DNA of 24,582 nucleotides from Smittium mucronatum (GCA_001953115.1 LSSL01002015.1:1-24582); one strand, 5' to 3'. Shown: positions 1 through 10,739, counted from the first letter of the stretch. The notes: generated by a model not told the origin, from the sequence alone. Made by a program: numbers and translations.

Positions 1-2
1 CT

Positions 3-443
3 TCGGTATCTTCTCTTTCTGAAGTTGCCGCGTTGGGCGACGACTTAGACCCAGCGGTTAACTTAGCGGGGGAACCGATAATGGAAGACTTAGTGTCTTC
101 GTTATTGGGTCTCTCGTTAGGTGCTGATCCTAAACCCCCGGTAAGGTTCTCGCCTATTATTCCTACCGTGGGGGCTGTACAAACGCTTAGCGTTGTAAGT
201 GCAGGGAGCAACGGGCGAAGTGTAGATAGGCGGAGTAGGGAAATAATACCTGCCCTAAGGTCTCTGCTGGATGAGGGCGATAGGCGTACTAGTAATAGTA
301 TGCCTAGCGTTGCCTCATCTTTGGCTACACAACAACAGTTTCGAAGCGAGGATTTGTACCAGTCTAACTGGTATAAGGAATCTGCTTCCGACAATATGTA
401 TTTTTTAAAATACCACTTTAACTTATACATAGTCTTTAAATAA
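3..443 (+). CDS. Partial open frame, unknown protein, open at 5' edge (possibly TE-derived)
   Basis: The frame is already open at the first base of the window (codons from position 3), so this is the C-terminal part of a longer ORF, about 146 codons to a TAA at 441. An ATG occurs at 81, but there is no reason to make it the start. The visible protein is rich in Ser, Leu, Pro and Arg, has no membrane segment, and shows no motif I recognise. It reads as low-complexity, partly disordered sequence, of the kind found in retrotransposon Gag or ORF1 proteins or linker regions; this is inference. Codon and base composition are clearly richer in G+C than in the following 6 kb, but only up to about position 395. 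The last 14 or so codons are AT-rich and look like read-through into flanking DNA, so the ORF may be truncated there. Confidence 0.45.
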   Translation, partial: SVSSLSEVAALGDDLDPAVNLAGEPIMEDLVSSLLGLSLGADPKPPVRFSPIIPTVGAVQTLSVVSAGSNGRSVDRRSREIIPALRSLLDEGDRRTSNSMPSVASSLATQQQFRSEDLYQSNWYKESASDNMYFLKYHFNLYIVFK

Positions 444-777
444 ATAAGGGTGGATGATAAAATGTTTTTAAAATACTGTTTAAAAAATTTATAAATACTA
501 TCTTTGTATAATTAAATCAATTTAGTTATGCGATATTCAGGTATAAGGGTAGTATTTAAAATATGTTTCTTAGTGGCTAAAGCCCTCAAATTTTAATACC
601 TTTTGCTAAAATTTTGATTTGTGTAGGGTCGTTTGCTTTATAATTTCTTATTGGAGGCGATTAGATTATTAAGGTAAATTAAATATACGATAAAATAGGA
701 AGCCGATTTGCAAATGGGCACATTTTGCTTTAGTTATATGTAAGGATAGGTCAATTTAGCTATTTGAAAAGTTGTAG

Positions 778-842
778 GTAGATTAATTGGGCGATAGTAA
801 AAATGTAAAGTAGACCAATTGGGCAGTAGGTGAAAATGTAAG
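778..842 (+). repeat. Imperfect tandem duplication, about 32-33 bp unit
   Basis: Two adjacent units, 778-809 and 810-842, share the order GTAGA, then CAATTGGGC (TTAATTGGGC in unit 1), then an A-rich AAAATGTAA end. A weaker third echo follows to about 875. Differences include T/C pairs. The block lies in non-coding DNA after the first ORF. Confidence 0.6.
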
Positions 843-2160
843 GTGGTGAAAATAGTAAACCAAATTGTCGGTGGTTCAAATGGAAATGGGCTAATAGTCC
901 TGAAACATTTTTTAAGATATATTTCTGTACCTAAATCATAGATCCAGCAAAAAACATGTGTTTACCAAAGTTTCTATTGTATTTGATTCATCCAGTTTCA
1001 AATTTAGGAAATTAATACAAAACTTCTTAAATCTTTTTAACTTTGAAATTAATTTTTTTTTCTAATCATACTGGGCTTGAGCTTTGTCCAATCATTTTTA
1101 ATTCTAGTTTAACAAACAAATTTTTAGAAATAAAACCGATAGCCTCATCCATTCATAAGTAAAATTGAACTATCTGTTTTAGATTAAGACATCTCAAGTG
1201 ACTGAAATTTGGTTTTTTTATTTACTATTTTGTGCAATTATTGATCAATATTGAAAGGATTACTTTCGGGGATATATGTTTGTCTATGAAGAGATAAATT
1301 TTCAGAAACTTATCAGATTTTTTAATAGGAAAAGGTGAATATGAATTTGAAGGTGAGTGATTTTATCTAATATGATTCATATTAATCTCAGTAGGGATTT
1401 CTTTAGTTTTGCGTATGCGACACTATAATTTCACAGAATAAAATTTTAAGGTGAATTTGGGAAATTTTTCAGACGCATTTGATTTATGGGATGTTTTTTT
1501 AAGCCAATTGGTTCATTTTAAAACCATTTTATGCGAAGAATAGGCGTATATTTGGAAAAATAGTGGCTAAAATATGCTTTCATGTATTCCCATGGCGTTT
1601 ACTACTTTTTCATTTCATTTCTTCTAATAGCTATACTCCATTACTACCAATGATGTTAAATTATACAGGTCATAAATTTTATCAATTATTTATTATTTAC
1701 AAAAATACTCGTATTTTATCTCTTCTTTATTAATAAAAAGTTTAGCAAAGATAATTTTGAGTTTTATTAAATTCACCCTCATCTTTACTTTATAATTTCA
1801 AGACTTAAAATTTTGATCCTAGCCCCTTTTAGGCACAAAGCTATGTCAGTTTTTAATAAGAATGCTGCCTTATAAAGTTTCTAATAACTATAAAATAGGA
1901 CCTCTTCTTAGTGAAGTTTGTGTGAATTACCTCTAAGATAACTTTTATCAAAATCTAATTTGTTTTCTTCACTTTTTTCTTCTTATTTTACCTAGAGTAA
2001 TATATATATTCATAAATTTTGTTTATCGATTAAATTTTATCATAAATTTTATTCTTTAGATTAAAATAAATCTTATTATAAAACCTTGAATATAATAAAT
2101 TTTACTTTTTTTTGTGAAAAATTAGGAAAAAATTCTAGGTTTCCAAAAAAGAAATATTCC

Positions 2161-2236
2161 TTTTCATCTTTTCATCTTTTCATCTTATTATTTTTTGTTT
2201 TCTTTATTATTTTTTGTTTTCTTTATTATTTTTTTC
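2161..2236 (+). repeat. Simple tandem repeats: TTTTCATC x3, then a 19-bp T-rich unit about x2.5
   Basis: Three perfect copies of TTTTCATC lie at 2161-2184. They are followed by a unit reading TTTATTATTTTTTGTTTTC, repeated twice plus a partial third copy, to about 2236. This is a slippage-type microsatellite or minisatellite in AT-rich DNA, with no sign of function. Confidence 0.85.
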
Positions 2237-5200
2237 GCATTCCTATATAAAATTCTACTTGTCATATTATAGCTAGGTAAAGCAGATAAATAAACTAAAA
2301 TAGATATTTTCTATCGATAGCATTAAAGAAAGATAATAGAAACTAAAGAATCTCATGTATTTCAAACATGGATCCCTATAATAATATTTTCTAAATAAAT
2401 TGATCCAAAATCAAATAAAATTCTTGATTTGTTTTAGAAAATAAAGATAAATAAAATATTGGGAAAGCTGGTCCGCTTTATTATGGAGTGAATATAGCTT
2501 TTTAGCACCTTATCTATTAAATCTATTAAAGGAGAGTTATCTCAATTAGAGAATTTTTTCTATTTTCTCAAAAAAAGTGCGTATACTTGGCTCAGTTTTT
2601 AATACAAAATTTTTATCAGCTCTAATTTTTTTTGATCATTAATATGGATCAATTTATGGCATGTATCACTCTTCAAAAGTTAAATAATTGAAATTCGCTG
2701 ATACATCGATCTTTATCCAAAATATACCAAATGCGCGATATACAGAAAAACACAGAAAAACTTAATTATGATATTTATATCTCATAATTTAATAAATTTT
2801 TGTTTTTTGATTCATTTTTTTAGAAAAAAATATTGTTTATAGCTTTAGTTTTTTTTAATTTAAATGCAATTTCATTAATTTAAGTTTTAATAATAGTTTT
2901 TCAGCATAAGATTTATTTTGTTTAGCTGATAAAGCTTTGAAATTTTAATTTTAATCCAATTTATTTAACGAAGTATCCGATATTCTATTTTATTTCTATT
3001 TTTTGAAAACTTTCTGATTTTCTAATTGTTTACCTATTCTTTTATGTGAAAAATCTGATGCCTTTATTAAATATAGGATAAATACAGTTTATGACTTTCA
3101 ATTGAAGATTAGTTTATTATTATACAGCAATTTTTTCATCCACTGTTTTTTTAGAAACCGTTTTTAATGGCTATTTAGAAAAAAAAAGCATGATGTGGCA
3201 GATTAATAGAAGCCATTTTCGCAAAAAAAAGAAATCTTGCGTAGCCAGAATTTATGTCAAACAAAATAATAGAAAAATCAATAAGTGATATCAACTTAGT
3301 TAAAATGAAATGCTATTAAGGTATCTTTGAATCAAAATTTATATCAAACTAAATGTTTTATCCTGGAGATAACTGGTACTTTTATCTGTAAATTTTGCTG
3401 CAAATGATAGATGTAATTTTAAATTTTTGGATGACTGAACTAATAATAGCTTTTAATTCTATAGCGCTTGGTGTATATTTCCCACAAATATTGAAATAAT
3501 CTATAAAAAAATAGCGGGTGTATAATAGTTGAACTGTATGTCTATATTGGAAAGGAGTAGGAAAATGGAAATGATTTTAATTATATTTTTTGGGGTTAAG
3601 CTTAGATGATATGGATTTAGATATATTTTTATAGAAAATTATCTAATTTATTTTTTTTAATCAAAAAATAAGCTACCTTCTATTTTAATAGATCGCGTAA
3701 ATTAAAGGTATAAAATTATGAAAATTTTAGGATAGTTTTATGGATATATGTAAATATAAAAATCAATTTATTTTTACAAGTAAATAAAAAATGAGTTAAA
3801 ACATATAATCTATATTTTAGTGCTAAAAATTGTACTATTACTCCCCTCTTACTCTTTTATCACCAATTTGAAATATATGAAGCGTATTATTATTTTTTTT
3901 TGAACAATTTTTATTTTTTTTACATATTTGGAGTAATAAAAATAGGATAAATCTACTTCAATTTTTAGAAAGCGTTAAAATTTCTACAAATAGTGATGAC
4001 TTTGTTTAATAAAAAATATGATTTTTTTCAAAATAAATAATCAAACCAATATAAATAGCGAAAGCTATTACATTTTTTTTTTGAATCTCTTGTTGAAAAA
4101 AACCTCTTTTAAAATAAATAACTAACTCAACGAAAGTAGATTAAATATTTTTTAATATATAATCTGGTTTAAAAATTGGTTAGCGTAAAGTTGATATTTT
4201 TTTTGAATATTATAGCCTCGTTTTTTATTGTTATATTTACAGCAATTAGTGCTGAATGTAAAACCACCTAATAAATTAATCTTTGGGCTTTTCTTCTTTT
4301 ATTTGATATATTATACAAAAACATCACTAATGTTACACGATTTAATATAAACATCAGATTTTTCAATTAAAACTTCATACATATCTAGAGGATCACAAAA
4401 TTTTCAAAAAAATCAAATTTTTTTTAAAATTCTAGATAGTTTCTTAAAATCCCCGAAGTAATTTTTAAACAGCGGATTTTTATTAATTTTATATTTCATC
4501 TTAATAAAATTAAATATGTATGTGTCCGCGCTTAAAGACAATCTCCCGTATACATACTGTAGTGTGAGAAAAGTTTTCAGTCAATTTAATTTACAGTTAA
4601 CTAGGTAAATCAATAATTGCTTGAAATTGGAATAAAAATATAATTAATGATTCAGTTGGTTAGCTGTTAAACATCTGTAAATCTGATTTTTTTAAAATCG
4701 ATAATGCAATAATCTGTCAAATTGAACCATTCCTTTGATAGAGTCTGCTATTTTTTTAAATCCTCCATCACAAACCAAGCACATTTTAACCAATAATTAT
4801 TCAATATTTCTTTAGCTTTTCTATTCGCTCATAAGACAAATTGATACTGAAAGGAGGTAGCAAATAAGACTTATTGAAGAAAAATTATCAGGGTTAATTT
4901 GGGTAGAATTATCACCAGTAAAAAAATAGAAAACTCCATTTTGATGACTTACATAAATGACAGATTTTCATTAGAAAATAAGTCAATAAAACATATTATT
5001 GTTAAATCAATTCAATAAACTTCAAATTGACAAAATGATGATTGACGGATTTTTACCCAAAATGACCGTAAAACACTTTTTACCAACATCAAAAACACAT
5101 TTATTCAAACAGAATAAATTGAAATTATTCGGAAATGCGTGTTTTACAGCCATTTAGATTTTTTTGGCAGCAAATATTTCCTCAAATTTTAATAATATAA

Positions 5201-6467
5201 TTTATTAAACATTCAATATTCGAAATAAAAAGCTTATGAATGCTTTTATTGCATGTATACTAATCATTTTCAAACTTTCAAAATACTCAAATTGTATTTA
5301 GTATTATTTTTACAAATAGTACAAGATATTTAAAGCAGAGAAGTTTGCAAACAATGACGCATATTTCGTGCAAGGAACATTGAATATATGTTTTATTAAG
5401 GCTTTTCAAAAGTGTCATATTGTTTTTGTAATAATTTTTTGATACCCGCTGTTATTTGATGCTATTTTTTTCATAGAATAATAAATAAAACCCTGTTTCT
5501 TTAGGGCTGCGAAACAAAAAGAGATGTTGGTTTTGGATAATATTAATGTCTAGATTCAATCACTAAGATAACATTCAATAATTTGAGGCCCAGTAGCTTT
5601 AAAATCTTTGGAATAGCAAATGTTTTTTGTGGCCCATATTCATTAAGTTGCATTAGATATTAATATTTTTATTTCAATAAAGCTGTTGGTTTATAAATTT
5701 GCTTTAGAATGTTTGTTGGGATTAAAAGTTTATTATTCGCTAAATCGATGAAATATTTCAATTTTTTTGTTTGGATTATCGAATTCTACTCGTATTTATT
5801 AAATGTATAGTTTTACCAACCATATAAACACTTACTAAGATATGCAAATGATAAAATAGGAATATTTAGTTTGTTATAGTGGATATAGAAGCAGATAAGT
5901 GTTAAAATTAAAACTATCATTGAATTATGTTGTCTATGAGGCAATGAATATTCTGAAAAAATTCAGGATCCAACAAAAAATCTCAGCCAAAACCAATATC
6001 TCCACAAATAATTGATAAAGATCCAAATATTTAGTAACATGGAAATTACCAATAGCATATCCGCATATCATTGGCAGACATTGTTACAGAAGCCATGCAA
6101 AGTTAAAATATTTGTATTTTTTTGTTTAAAAAGCCGGCTATTTTTGTTAAAGATATTAGGTCATGGCCAATAAATATTTCTTATTAACTTTTTGGGTTAT
6201 TTTTTTTTGTTCAATCAAATTCGAAAAGGAAGTTACCGAAAATAGTTATGGTAAAATAACAATTGCATATTTTTTGTAATGCTGTGATAACATATTCAAT
6301 CTAAAACGCTATTACGAAAAAATCCTTTGTTTACCAAAAATTATGCTTAAATTCCCCGAAAAAAAAACAACAAATATGCAAATCCAGTTAATTCATAACC
6401 CAGTAAGATGAAGAGCAACAAATTGGATCACTTTCGCTAGCTGTTTAGATCAGAAATAACATTAATT

Positions 6468-6476
6468 TATATATAA
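6468..6476 (+). promoter_or_regulatory. Candidate TATA box for the ankyrin gene
   Basis: TATATATAA lies about 60 bp upstream of the ATG at 6537, followed by a pyrimidine-rich stretch (CCCATTTATCGTTTTCACTT) suitable for transcription initiation. A second match, TATATAAA at 6528-6535, touches the start codon and is too close to serve. In DNA this AT-rich, chance TATA matches are frequent. Confidence 0.35.
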
Positions 6477-6536
6477 TCCGCATTATTCCCATTTATCGTT
6501 TTCACTTAATTTTTCTGTTAAGGATTTTATATAAAC

Positions 6537-9188
6537 ATGGACCCCGATATTTCACAAAATAAATTTAACTTCAACAGCGATTCCCACGACTTTAAAATTC
6601 CCTTAATAATATATTTCAATAATGAAATCTTATCCAAGTTGTTTGTATTATCAGAAAATCCACATTTTCACATGGTGTGCAGGAGATTTTACGAAATATC
6701 AAAAGATCCCGGAGTGAGAGCAAATTATTTTTTTTACAAATCCAAACTACAAAGCGAAAAAATATTTTCTTCCTTGAGAAAATTTCCTAAACTATATCAA
6801 AATGAAAGTTTGATGAAAATCTTAATAAACAGAGGTTGTGATTTAAAAAACCAAGAGTTTCGGATAATGGATATGATAATGGATTACGGTTGGATAAACA
6901 TCCTAGGAGACTTGTTATCTCGTAAGAAATTAAAAAGATTAATTTCCTTCGAAAAATTAGAATACACTTTGGAATCTCCAATCGACATAAATGACTACAG
7001 CTTGGATAGGCTCGAGAGCATGATTAAAAAAGGAAACATTGAAATACTATCAAAGCTGATTTCCGCTCATGAAATAACAGCTGATATTTCTGAATTCAAA
7101 ATTGATGAATCAAAAATATATTTGGGCAAAAAGATCATAAATTTGCACGAGAGATTTCACTTGAAAGTATATTACTCCCAAGATTTTACCCAGGAAAACC
7201 ATTATTTTGGATTTGTGGCTCCGAATGATGGGCACGTTAATTTTCGCTATCACAATATCCAGTCTGGTAGAGATAGAAATGTTAAGATCAAAAAGTTTAG
7301 TGATATTCATATCCATTCTTTAGATGAATTAAGTGACCTTGAATTAGTTTCTCAAAAGGATTCAGTTTACTATAGCCCGAAATCTTTTTCGGGAAAACCT
7401 GTTTTTATAAAAGTAATCGACTTATTGTATAAAGTTGCAGCCGAAGGAAAGGATCAATTGTTTAGACTCCTTTTCAAACTAACTAAGCCTCATTTTAAAT
7501 TATACGACTACCAAGAAATTCTCAGAATTTTGATTAAAAGTAAAAATATTGATCTTGCAAGCTATTTCATTGAAGAAACGGAAATAACCATCTCAGAGGA
7601 TACTAAAAAAATAGCCAAGTCCCTAGTTGATAACGATACAGATTATCTAGAGTTCTTAATATTGAAAAATGATAGGTTTAGTTACAGTGCCGAAGAAGCA
7701 TTTGACTACTGCTTAAAAAACAAATTTCACAAAAGCTTAGAAGTGCTTGTTACTATTGGCTGCAATTTTAACAGAATTCCTTATTCTGAACTTCGAACAA
7801 TCTATAATAACAGTTCATTGGACATGATCAGGGTTATGATAGAAAATGGAGTTGATATCCACAAATCTGAAAGCTCAATAATGTGCCGTTGTATAGAGAA
7901 CTTTAGATTAGACATCGCCCAATTTTTACTAGATAATGGATCAATAGTCAGCAAATTTACTGATGATTCGATAAAGCTATCATTTAAAAAAAATCCAAAA
8001 CTAATAATTGGCTTTTTACACAAAAATAGCCAACATTTCAAGTATACTTTAAGGGAAACACTCCGCGATTCTATAATATACAAAAATTATGAGGTGCTGG
8101 ATTCCCTTTTCAAATCAGAAAAAGATCTAATAGCCAGAAATGCAGATATTTTAATAAAAGGAGTCGCAAACGAAGACATGGATATGGTTAAATTCATTGT
8201 TGGAAATGGTGTCAATGTTCAGATTTTAAACAATTCTGCGTTATTTTTTGCTATCAGAAAAAAGAGTTCAGTATTATTAAATTTTTTGCTTGAAAATGGG
8301 GCTGATATTCTCTCCGAGAATTTCAGCGCAATTTACTTGGCCGCAGATAGCCAAAATATGGATATTATTGAACAGGTTTTCAAATATTCAAAATCTAGAT
8401 GGGTTGATGCTGATGTGTTAGGGAAGCTTCAAACACTTTCTAAAACGATTATAAAAATTATATTAATAGATTTTAATAATGAGAGAAATGAATTTTTTTC
8501 ACAGAAATTAGAATCTCCACTTACAAATGATTATTTCTTCCATACAAGAAATATAGAAAGATCTTCTGATATCGATGACAATGAAATATTAAATCTATTT
8601 GATAAAGGATATTATTACACATCCGAATTCTTCATAAAATTCAAAACATTCGAGTCAACAGAACTAGCATATCTCCTGAAGCAAGCAGTTATAAAAAATA
8701 AACAGAATATAGTGGAATCAATTATGAAAAGCATAAATATCACATATTTATATGACGATGGTGTTGAACTTATTATTAATGCTTGCGAATGGGGTTTCAT
8801 TGATGTTTTAAAGTTAGCACTTGAGTTAAAAAAGTTTCCAACAGAAGTTTTGAATAAATGTTTGATCAAGTCGGTTAGCAGAGATGATTTAGAAACGTCG
8901 ATTTTTTTAATAAATTCAGGCGCTGAAATTAGAACTGAAAACAACTTGCCATTAGCCATCGCATGCAAAAATGGTTCTATGGAGGCTTTCAACTATTTGA
9001 TATCTAATGGAGCAGATCCACTGGATCCGAATTCAAAATCTTTTTATTATGCATGCTCAAACCACAATTACGATATTCTTGGGAAACTTTTTGATCTGGG
9101 ATTTCAACCTACTATGCGGCAATCAACTCAATTGTCCAAATTTTTATCGCAAAGATTCAGGCTCAACTTTTTTGGTTCAGAAACCTAA
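6537..9188 (+). CDS. F-box-like / ankyrin-repeat protein, 883 aa
   Basis: This is an uninterrupted 883-codon frame in DNA where random frames end after a few dozen codons, so it is clearly a maintained gene. The ATG at 6537 has A at -3 and G at +4, and no upstream in-frame extension is needed. Residues about 21-68 look like an F-box-type head: an EIL..LF core, then VCRRFYEIS and a DP.VRANYFF tail, as in fungal F-box/ankyrin proteins. Degenerate ankyrin repeats follow, with typical FLL-NGAD signatures near residues 403, 433, 463, 552, 583, 790 and 820. Two stretches, about 196-298 and 615-735, lack the ankyrin pattern. No signal peptide or membrane helix is seen. F-box heads of this class usually bind Skp1 in SCF ubiquitin ligases, with the repeats choosing the target; applying that here is inference. 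No intron is visible. The gene stands alone among dead transposons. Confidence 0.9.
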   Translation: MDPDISQNKFNFNSDSHDFKIPLIIYFNNEILSKLFVLSENPHFHMVCRRFYEISKDPGVRANYFFYKSKLQSEKIFSSLRKFPKLYQNESLMKILINRGCDLKNQEFRIMDMIMDYGWINILGDLLSRKKLKRLISFEKLEYTLESPIDINDYSLDRLESMIKKGNIEILSKLISAHEITADISEFKIDESKIYLGKKIINLHERFHLKVYYSQDFTQENHYFGFVAPNDGHVNFRYHNIQSGRDRNVKIKKFSDIHIHSLDELSDLELVSQKDSVYYSPKSFSGKPVFIKVIDLLYKVAAEGKDQLFRLLFKLTKPHFKLYDYQEILRILIKSKNIDLASYFIEETEITISEDTKKIAKSLVDNDTDYLEFLILKNDRFSYSAEEAFDYCLKNKFHKSLEVLVTIGCNFNRIPYSELRTIYNNSSLDMIRVMIENGVDIHKSESSIMCRCIENFRLDIAQFLLDNGSIVSKFTDDSIKLSFKKNPKLIIGFLHKNSQHFKYTLRETLRDSIIYKNYEVLDSLFKSEKDLIARNADILIKGVANEDMDMVKFIVGNGVNVQILNNSALFFAIRKKSSVLLNFLLENGADILSENFSAIYLAADSQNMDIIEQVFKYSKSRWVDADVLGKLQTLSKTIIKIILIDFNNERNEFFSQKLESPLTNDYFFHTRNIERSSDIDDNEILNLFDKGYYYTSEFFIKFKTFESTELAYLLKQAVIKNKQNIVESIMKSINITYLYDDGVELIINACEWGFIDVLKLALELKKFPTEVLNKCLIKSVSRDDLETSIFLINSGAEIRTENNLPLAIACKNGSMEAFNYLISNGADPLDPNSKSFYYACSNHNYDILGKLFDLGFQPTMRQSTQLSKFLSQRFRLNFFGSET

Positions 9189-9192
9189 TCTT

Positions 9193-10224
9193 TATTCGCA
9201 ATATAGTCCTTATTATTTGGTCTGTTTTCGAGTTCAAAATGTATCTAATCCATATTTTTATTATATATGGACCTTCATTTACTTACAAAGATTAATTGGA
9301 ATGGATTTATATAATGCAATTTTTTTATATATTTATTAACTTCATTTTTCAGTCTATTTATGCTTTCACCTGATTTTGATAAAGGAAATAAAAAAAATGG
9401 CACAATATTTGAATAACCCTTTAACACCCAGGTTGTTAATCGCACTCAGATTTGCTTGAGTTGAAGATGTGTGTTTCTGTTGTATAAATAAGCAGTGCCC
9501 ATTATGACCGGCTTTAATAATTAAAATTCGAGTATATATTACAGGATAAATAAGATTGTCGCTATTATGTGTATTAATATATGTGGATACACAATTTTTT
9601 TGGTAGATGTTAATTTTTGATATTAGATATGATTGTTGGATTGTTCAAAAATAATGAGAATGGATTCAAGAATGGAATTTAACTCTTTTTTTTCCAAACC
9701 AATAGAACATCTTTTTTATTAATTTCAATATAATTTTTTTTTTCAAAAAAATGGATCATTCCACCTTGAACCAACCCCTAGTGGGTATTGAGTTTCTAGA
9801 GCATCGGAGAAGAGTCGTATAGGAATTTTTTCGGAAAATTTTAACTTTTTATTAGCGTATTTATTCTTTTTTTTAAGTTTAAAAATAAATTCTGCGTATA
9901 AAAAAAAACGGATAATTTTTTCGCAATTATATAGATGAAGTGTTACTGGGTAATTAAAAACTCAGATTAAAAAAATGTGAAAAATATGGACTAAAATTTA
10001 AAAATTTTGGATGTTTTTTCAAATGCAATCATAGTTTATTAATTTGATTTTAGCTATATCACAAAGTTATTTTAACCCATTGACCAATAAAATCAATGAA
10101 AATTAACTATAAAAAAAGTTTATGTGCTTAAAACCCAATTAAAATAGTTTTTATTTTTTTCAATTAAATTTTGTTAATTGCAAAGTTTGGCATTTATATA
10201 AATTGAAAATTGGGGGATTTTTTT
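9193..10224. other. Non-coding stretch between ankyrin gene and repeat copy A
   Basis: AT-rich, with no gene. Two short patches have a more balanced composition. One is about 9418-9520, containing TATAAATA at 9483-9490 after a TG-rich run, which resembles a promoter or a decayed LTR. The other is about 9760-9835. Neither could be matched to a family. The open frame overlapping the end of the ankyrin gene in another phase is a shadow. Confidence 0.5.
9387..9392 (+). terminator. Candidate polyadenylation signal AATAAA
   Basis: AATAAA is followed by an A run about 200 bp after the stop codon of the ankyrin gene, a plausible 3'-UTR length. The hexamer is common by chance in sequence this AT-rich, so support is weak. 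Confidence 0.3.
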
Positions 10225-10739
10225 CTCCTAAGGGCGAAATACCTTGCCGATGGTTTATAGGCCTAATATTTTAGTTTTCAAATTAAATTAAACTAAAATT
10301 TCATGTTAAGTTTTACTATTCTTGGTTTGGATTAATGGAGACAGCTCAAAGCGATTAGGGGGAGAGTGATCCCAGAGGAGGATATCTCGAAACAGGAGGA
10401 ACCAACCATTAAGCGCAACTGAGACGTAGTATAGTGTACCAGTCCAGCATTTGACAGTCAGACGGATTTCATCTTCTAAAAACTATTTGTAGGAAAGCCA
10501 TGTTGATCAAAACCACGTTTGGATAGGAGCCTAATTTTATTAATCCTGTTAGAAGAAGGCTCTGACTAGGAGCTCAGTAGATCCAATGAACTATTGTTCG
10601 TTGACAAAGAACTTAATTCTTGACTGCAATAACCTCAGTCATCCAGCCTACTTGAAGCAATGTCAGGGGAGGGTCTTTCGGTTGGTATATCGAACCCTTC
10701 TCCCTAGGCACTCAGCCGGTAGTCTGGAAGAGGGTTTTA
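10225..10739. repeat. Dispersed repeat, copy A (unknown family)
   Basis: A GC-richer block in AT-rich surroundings. Its first 201 bases (10225-10425) align along their whole length with 24380-24580, by eye at about three quarters identity, with two compensating single-base indels. Shared words include CTATTCTTGGTT, CAGAGGAGGA, ATCTCGAAACAGGAGGAACC and CTGAGAC. The block continues at similar composition to about 10739 but cannot be compared further, because copy B is cut by the window end. It has no convincing ORF on either strand. It could be an LTR, a SINE or a LINE tail, or a host structured-RNA sequence. I could not match it to rRNA, SRP RNA or RNase P RNA from memory. Confidence 0.7.
10666..10705 (+). 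other. Potential RNA hairpin inside repeat copy A
   Basis: GGGGA (10666-10670) can pair with TCCCT (10701-10705), GGG with CCC, and TTCGGT with ATCGAA (one G-T pair), around a TGGTAT loop and two small bulges. That makes a roughly 14-bp interrupted stem. G+C is high compared with the flanks. The pairing is seen in the sequence; transcription is not shown. Confidence 0.45.

Larger units (their letters stand above)
444..6460. other. Long AT-rich stretch without a recognisable gene
   Basis: About 6 kb of strongly AT-rich sequence with many T runs on the + strand and stop codons at high density in all frames. I found no ORF worth calling, no tRNA, and no domain motif after reading parts of both strands. 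It holds an imperfect tandem repeat at 778-842 and a low-complexity tandem block at 2161-2236 (separate entries). It also holds small palindromes such as CTATCGATAG at 2311-2320 and a 9-bp inverted repeat at 5068-5076/5139-5147 (GTAAAACAC and GTGTTTTAC). The word ATAAAATAGGA recurs near 691, 1891 and 5851. It is probably decayed transposon or intergenic DNA. Confidence 0.6.

Noticed and set aside
6787..8992. Antisense open frames inside the ankyrin gene
   Set aside because: They lie on the opposite strand of a clearly coding sequence, give Phe/Ile/Leu-rich low-complexity protein, and show no motifs.
9007..9339. 110-codon + frame overlapping the end of the ankyrin gene
   Set aside because: It starts inside the ankyrin CDS in another phase and its extension past the stop is low-complexity; it is a shadow.
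10225..10739. Repeat copy A as an rRNA, SRP RNA or RNase P RNA fragment
   Set aside because: Short resemblances (GTGAAATACC, GTGTACCAGT) do not occur in the order or context of these RNAs as I know them.
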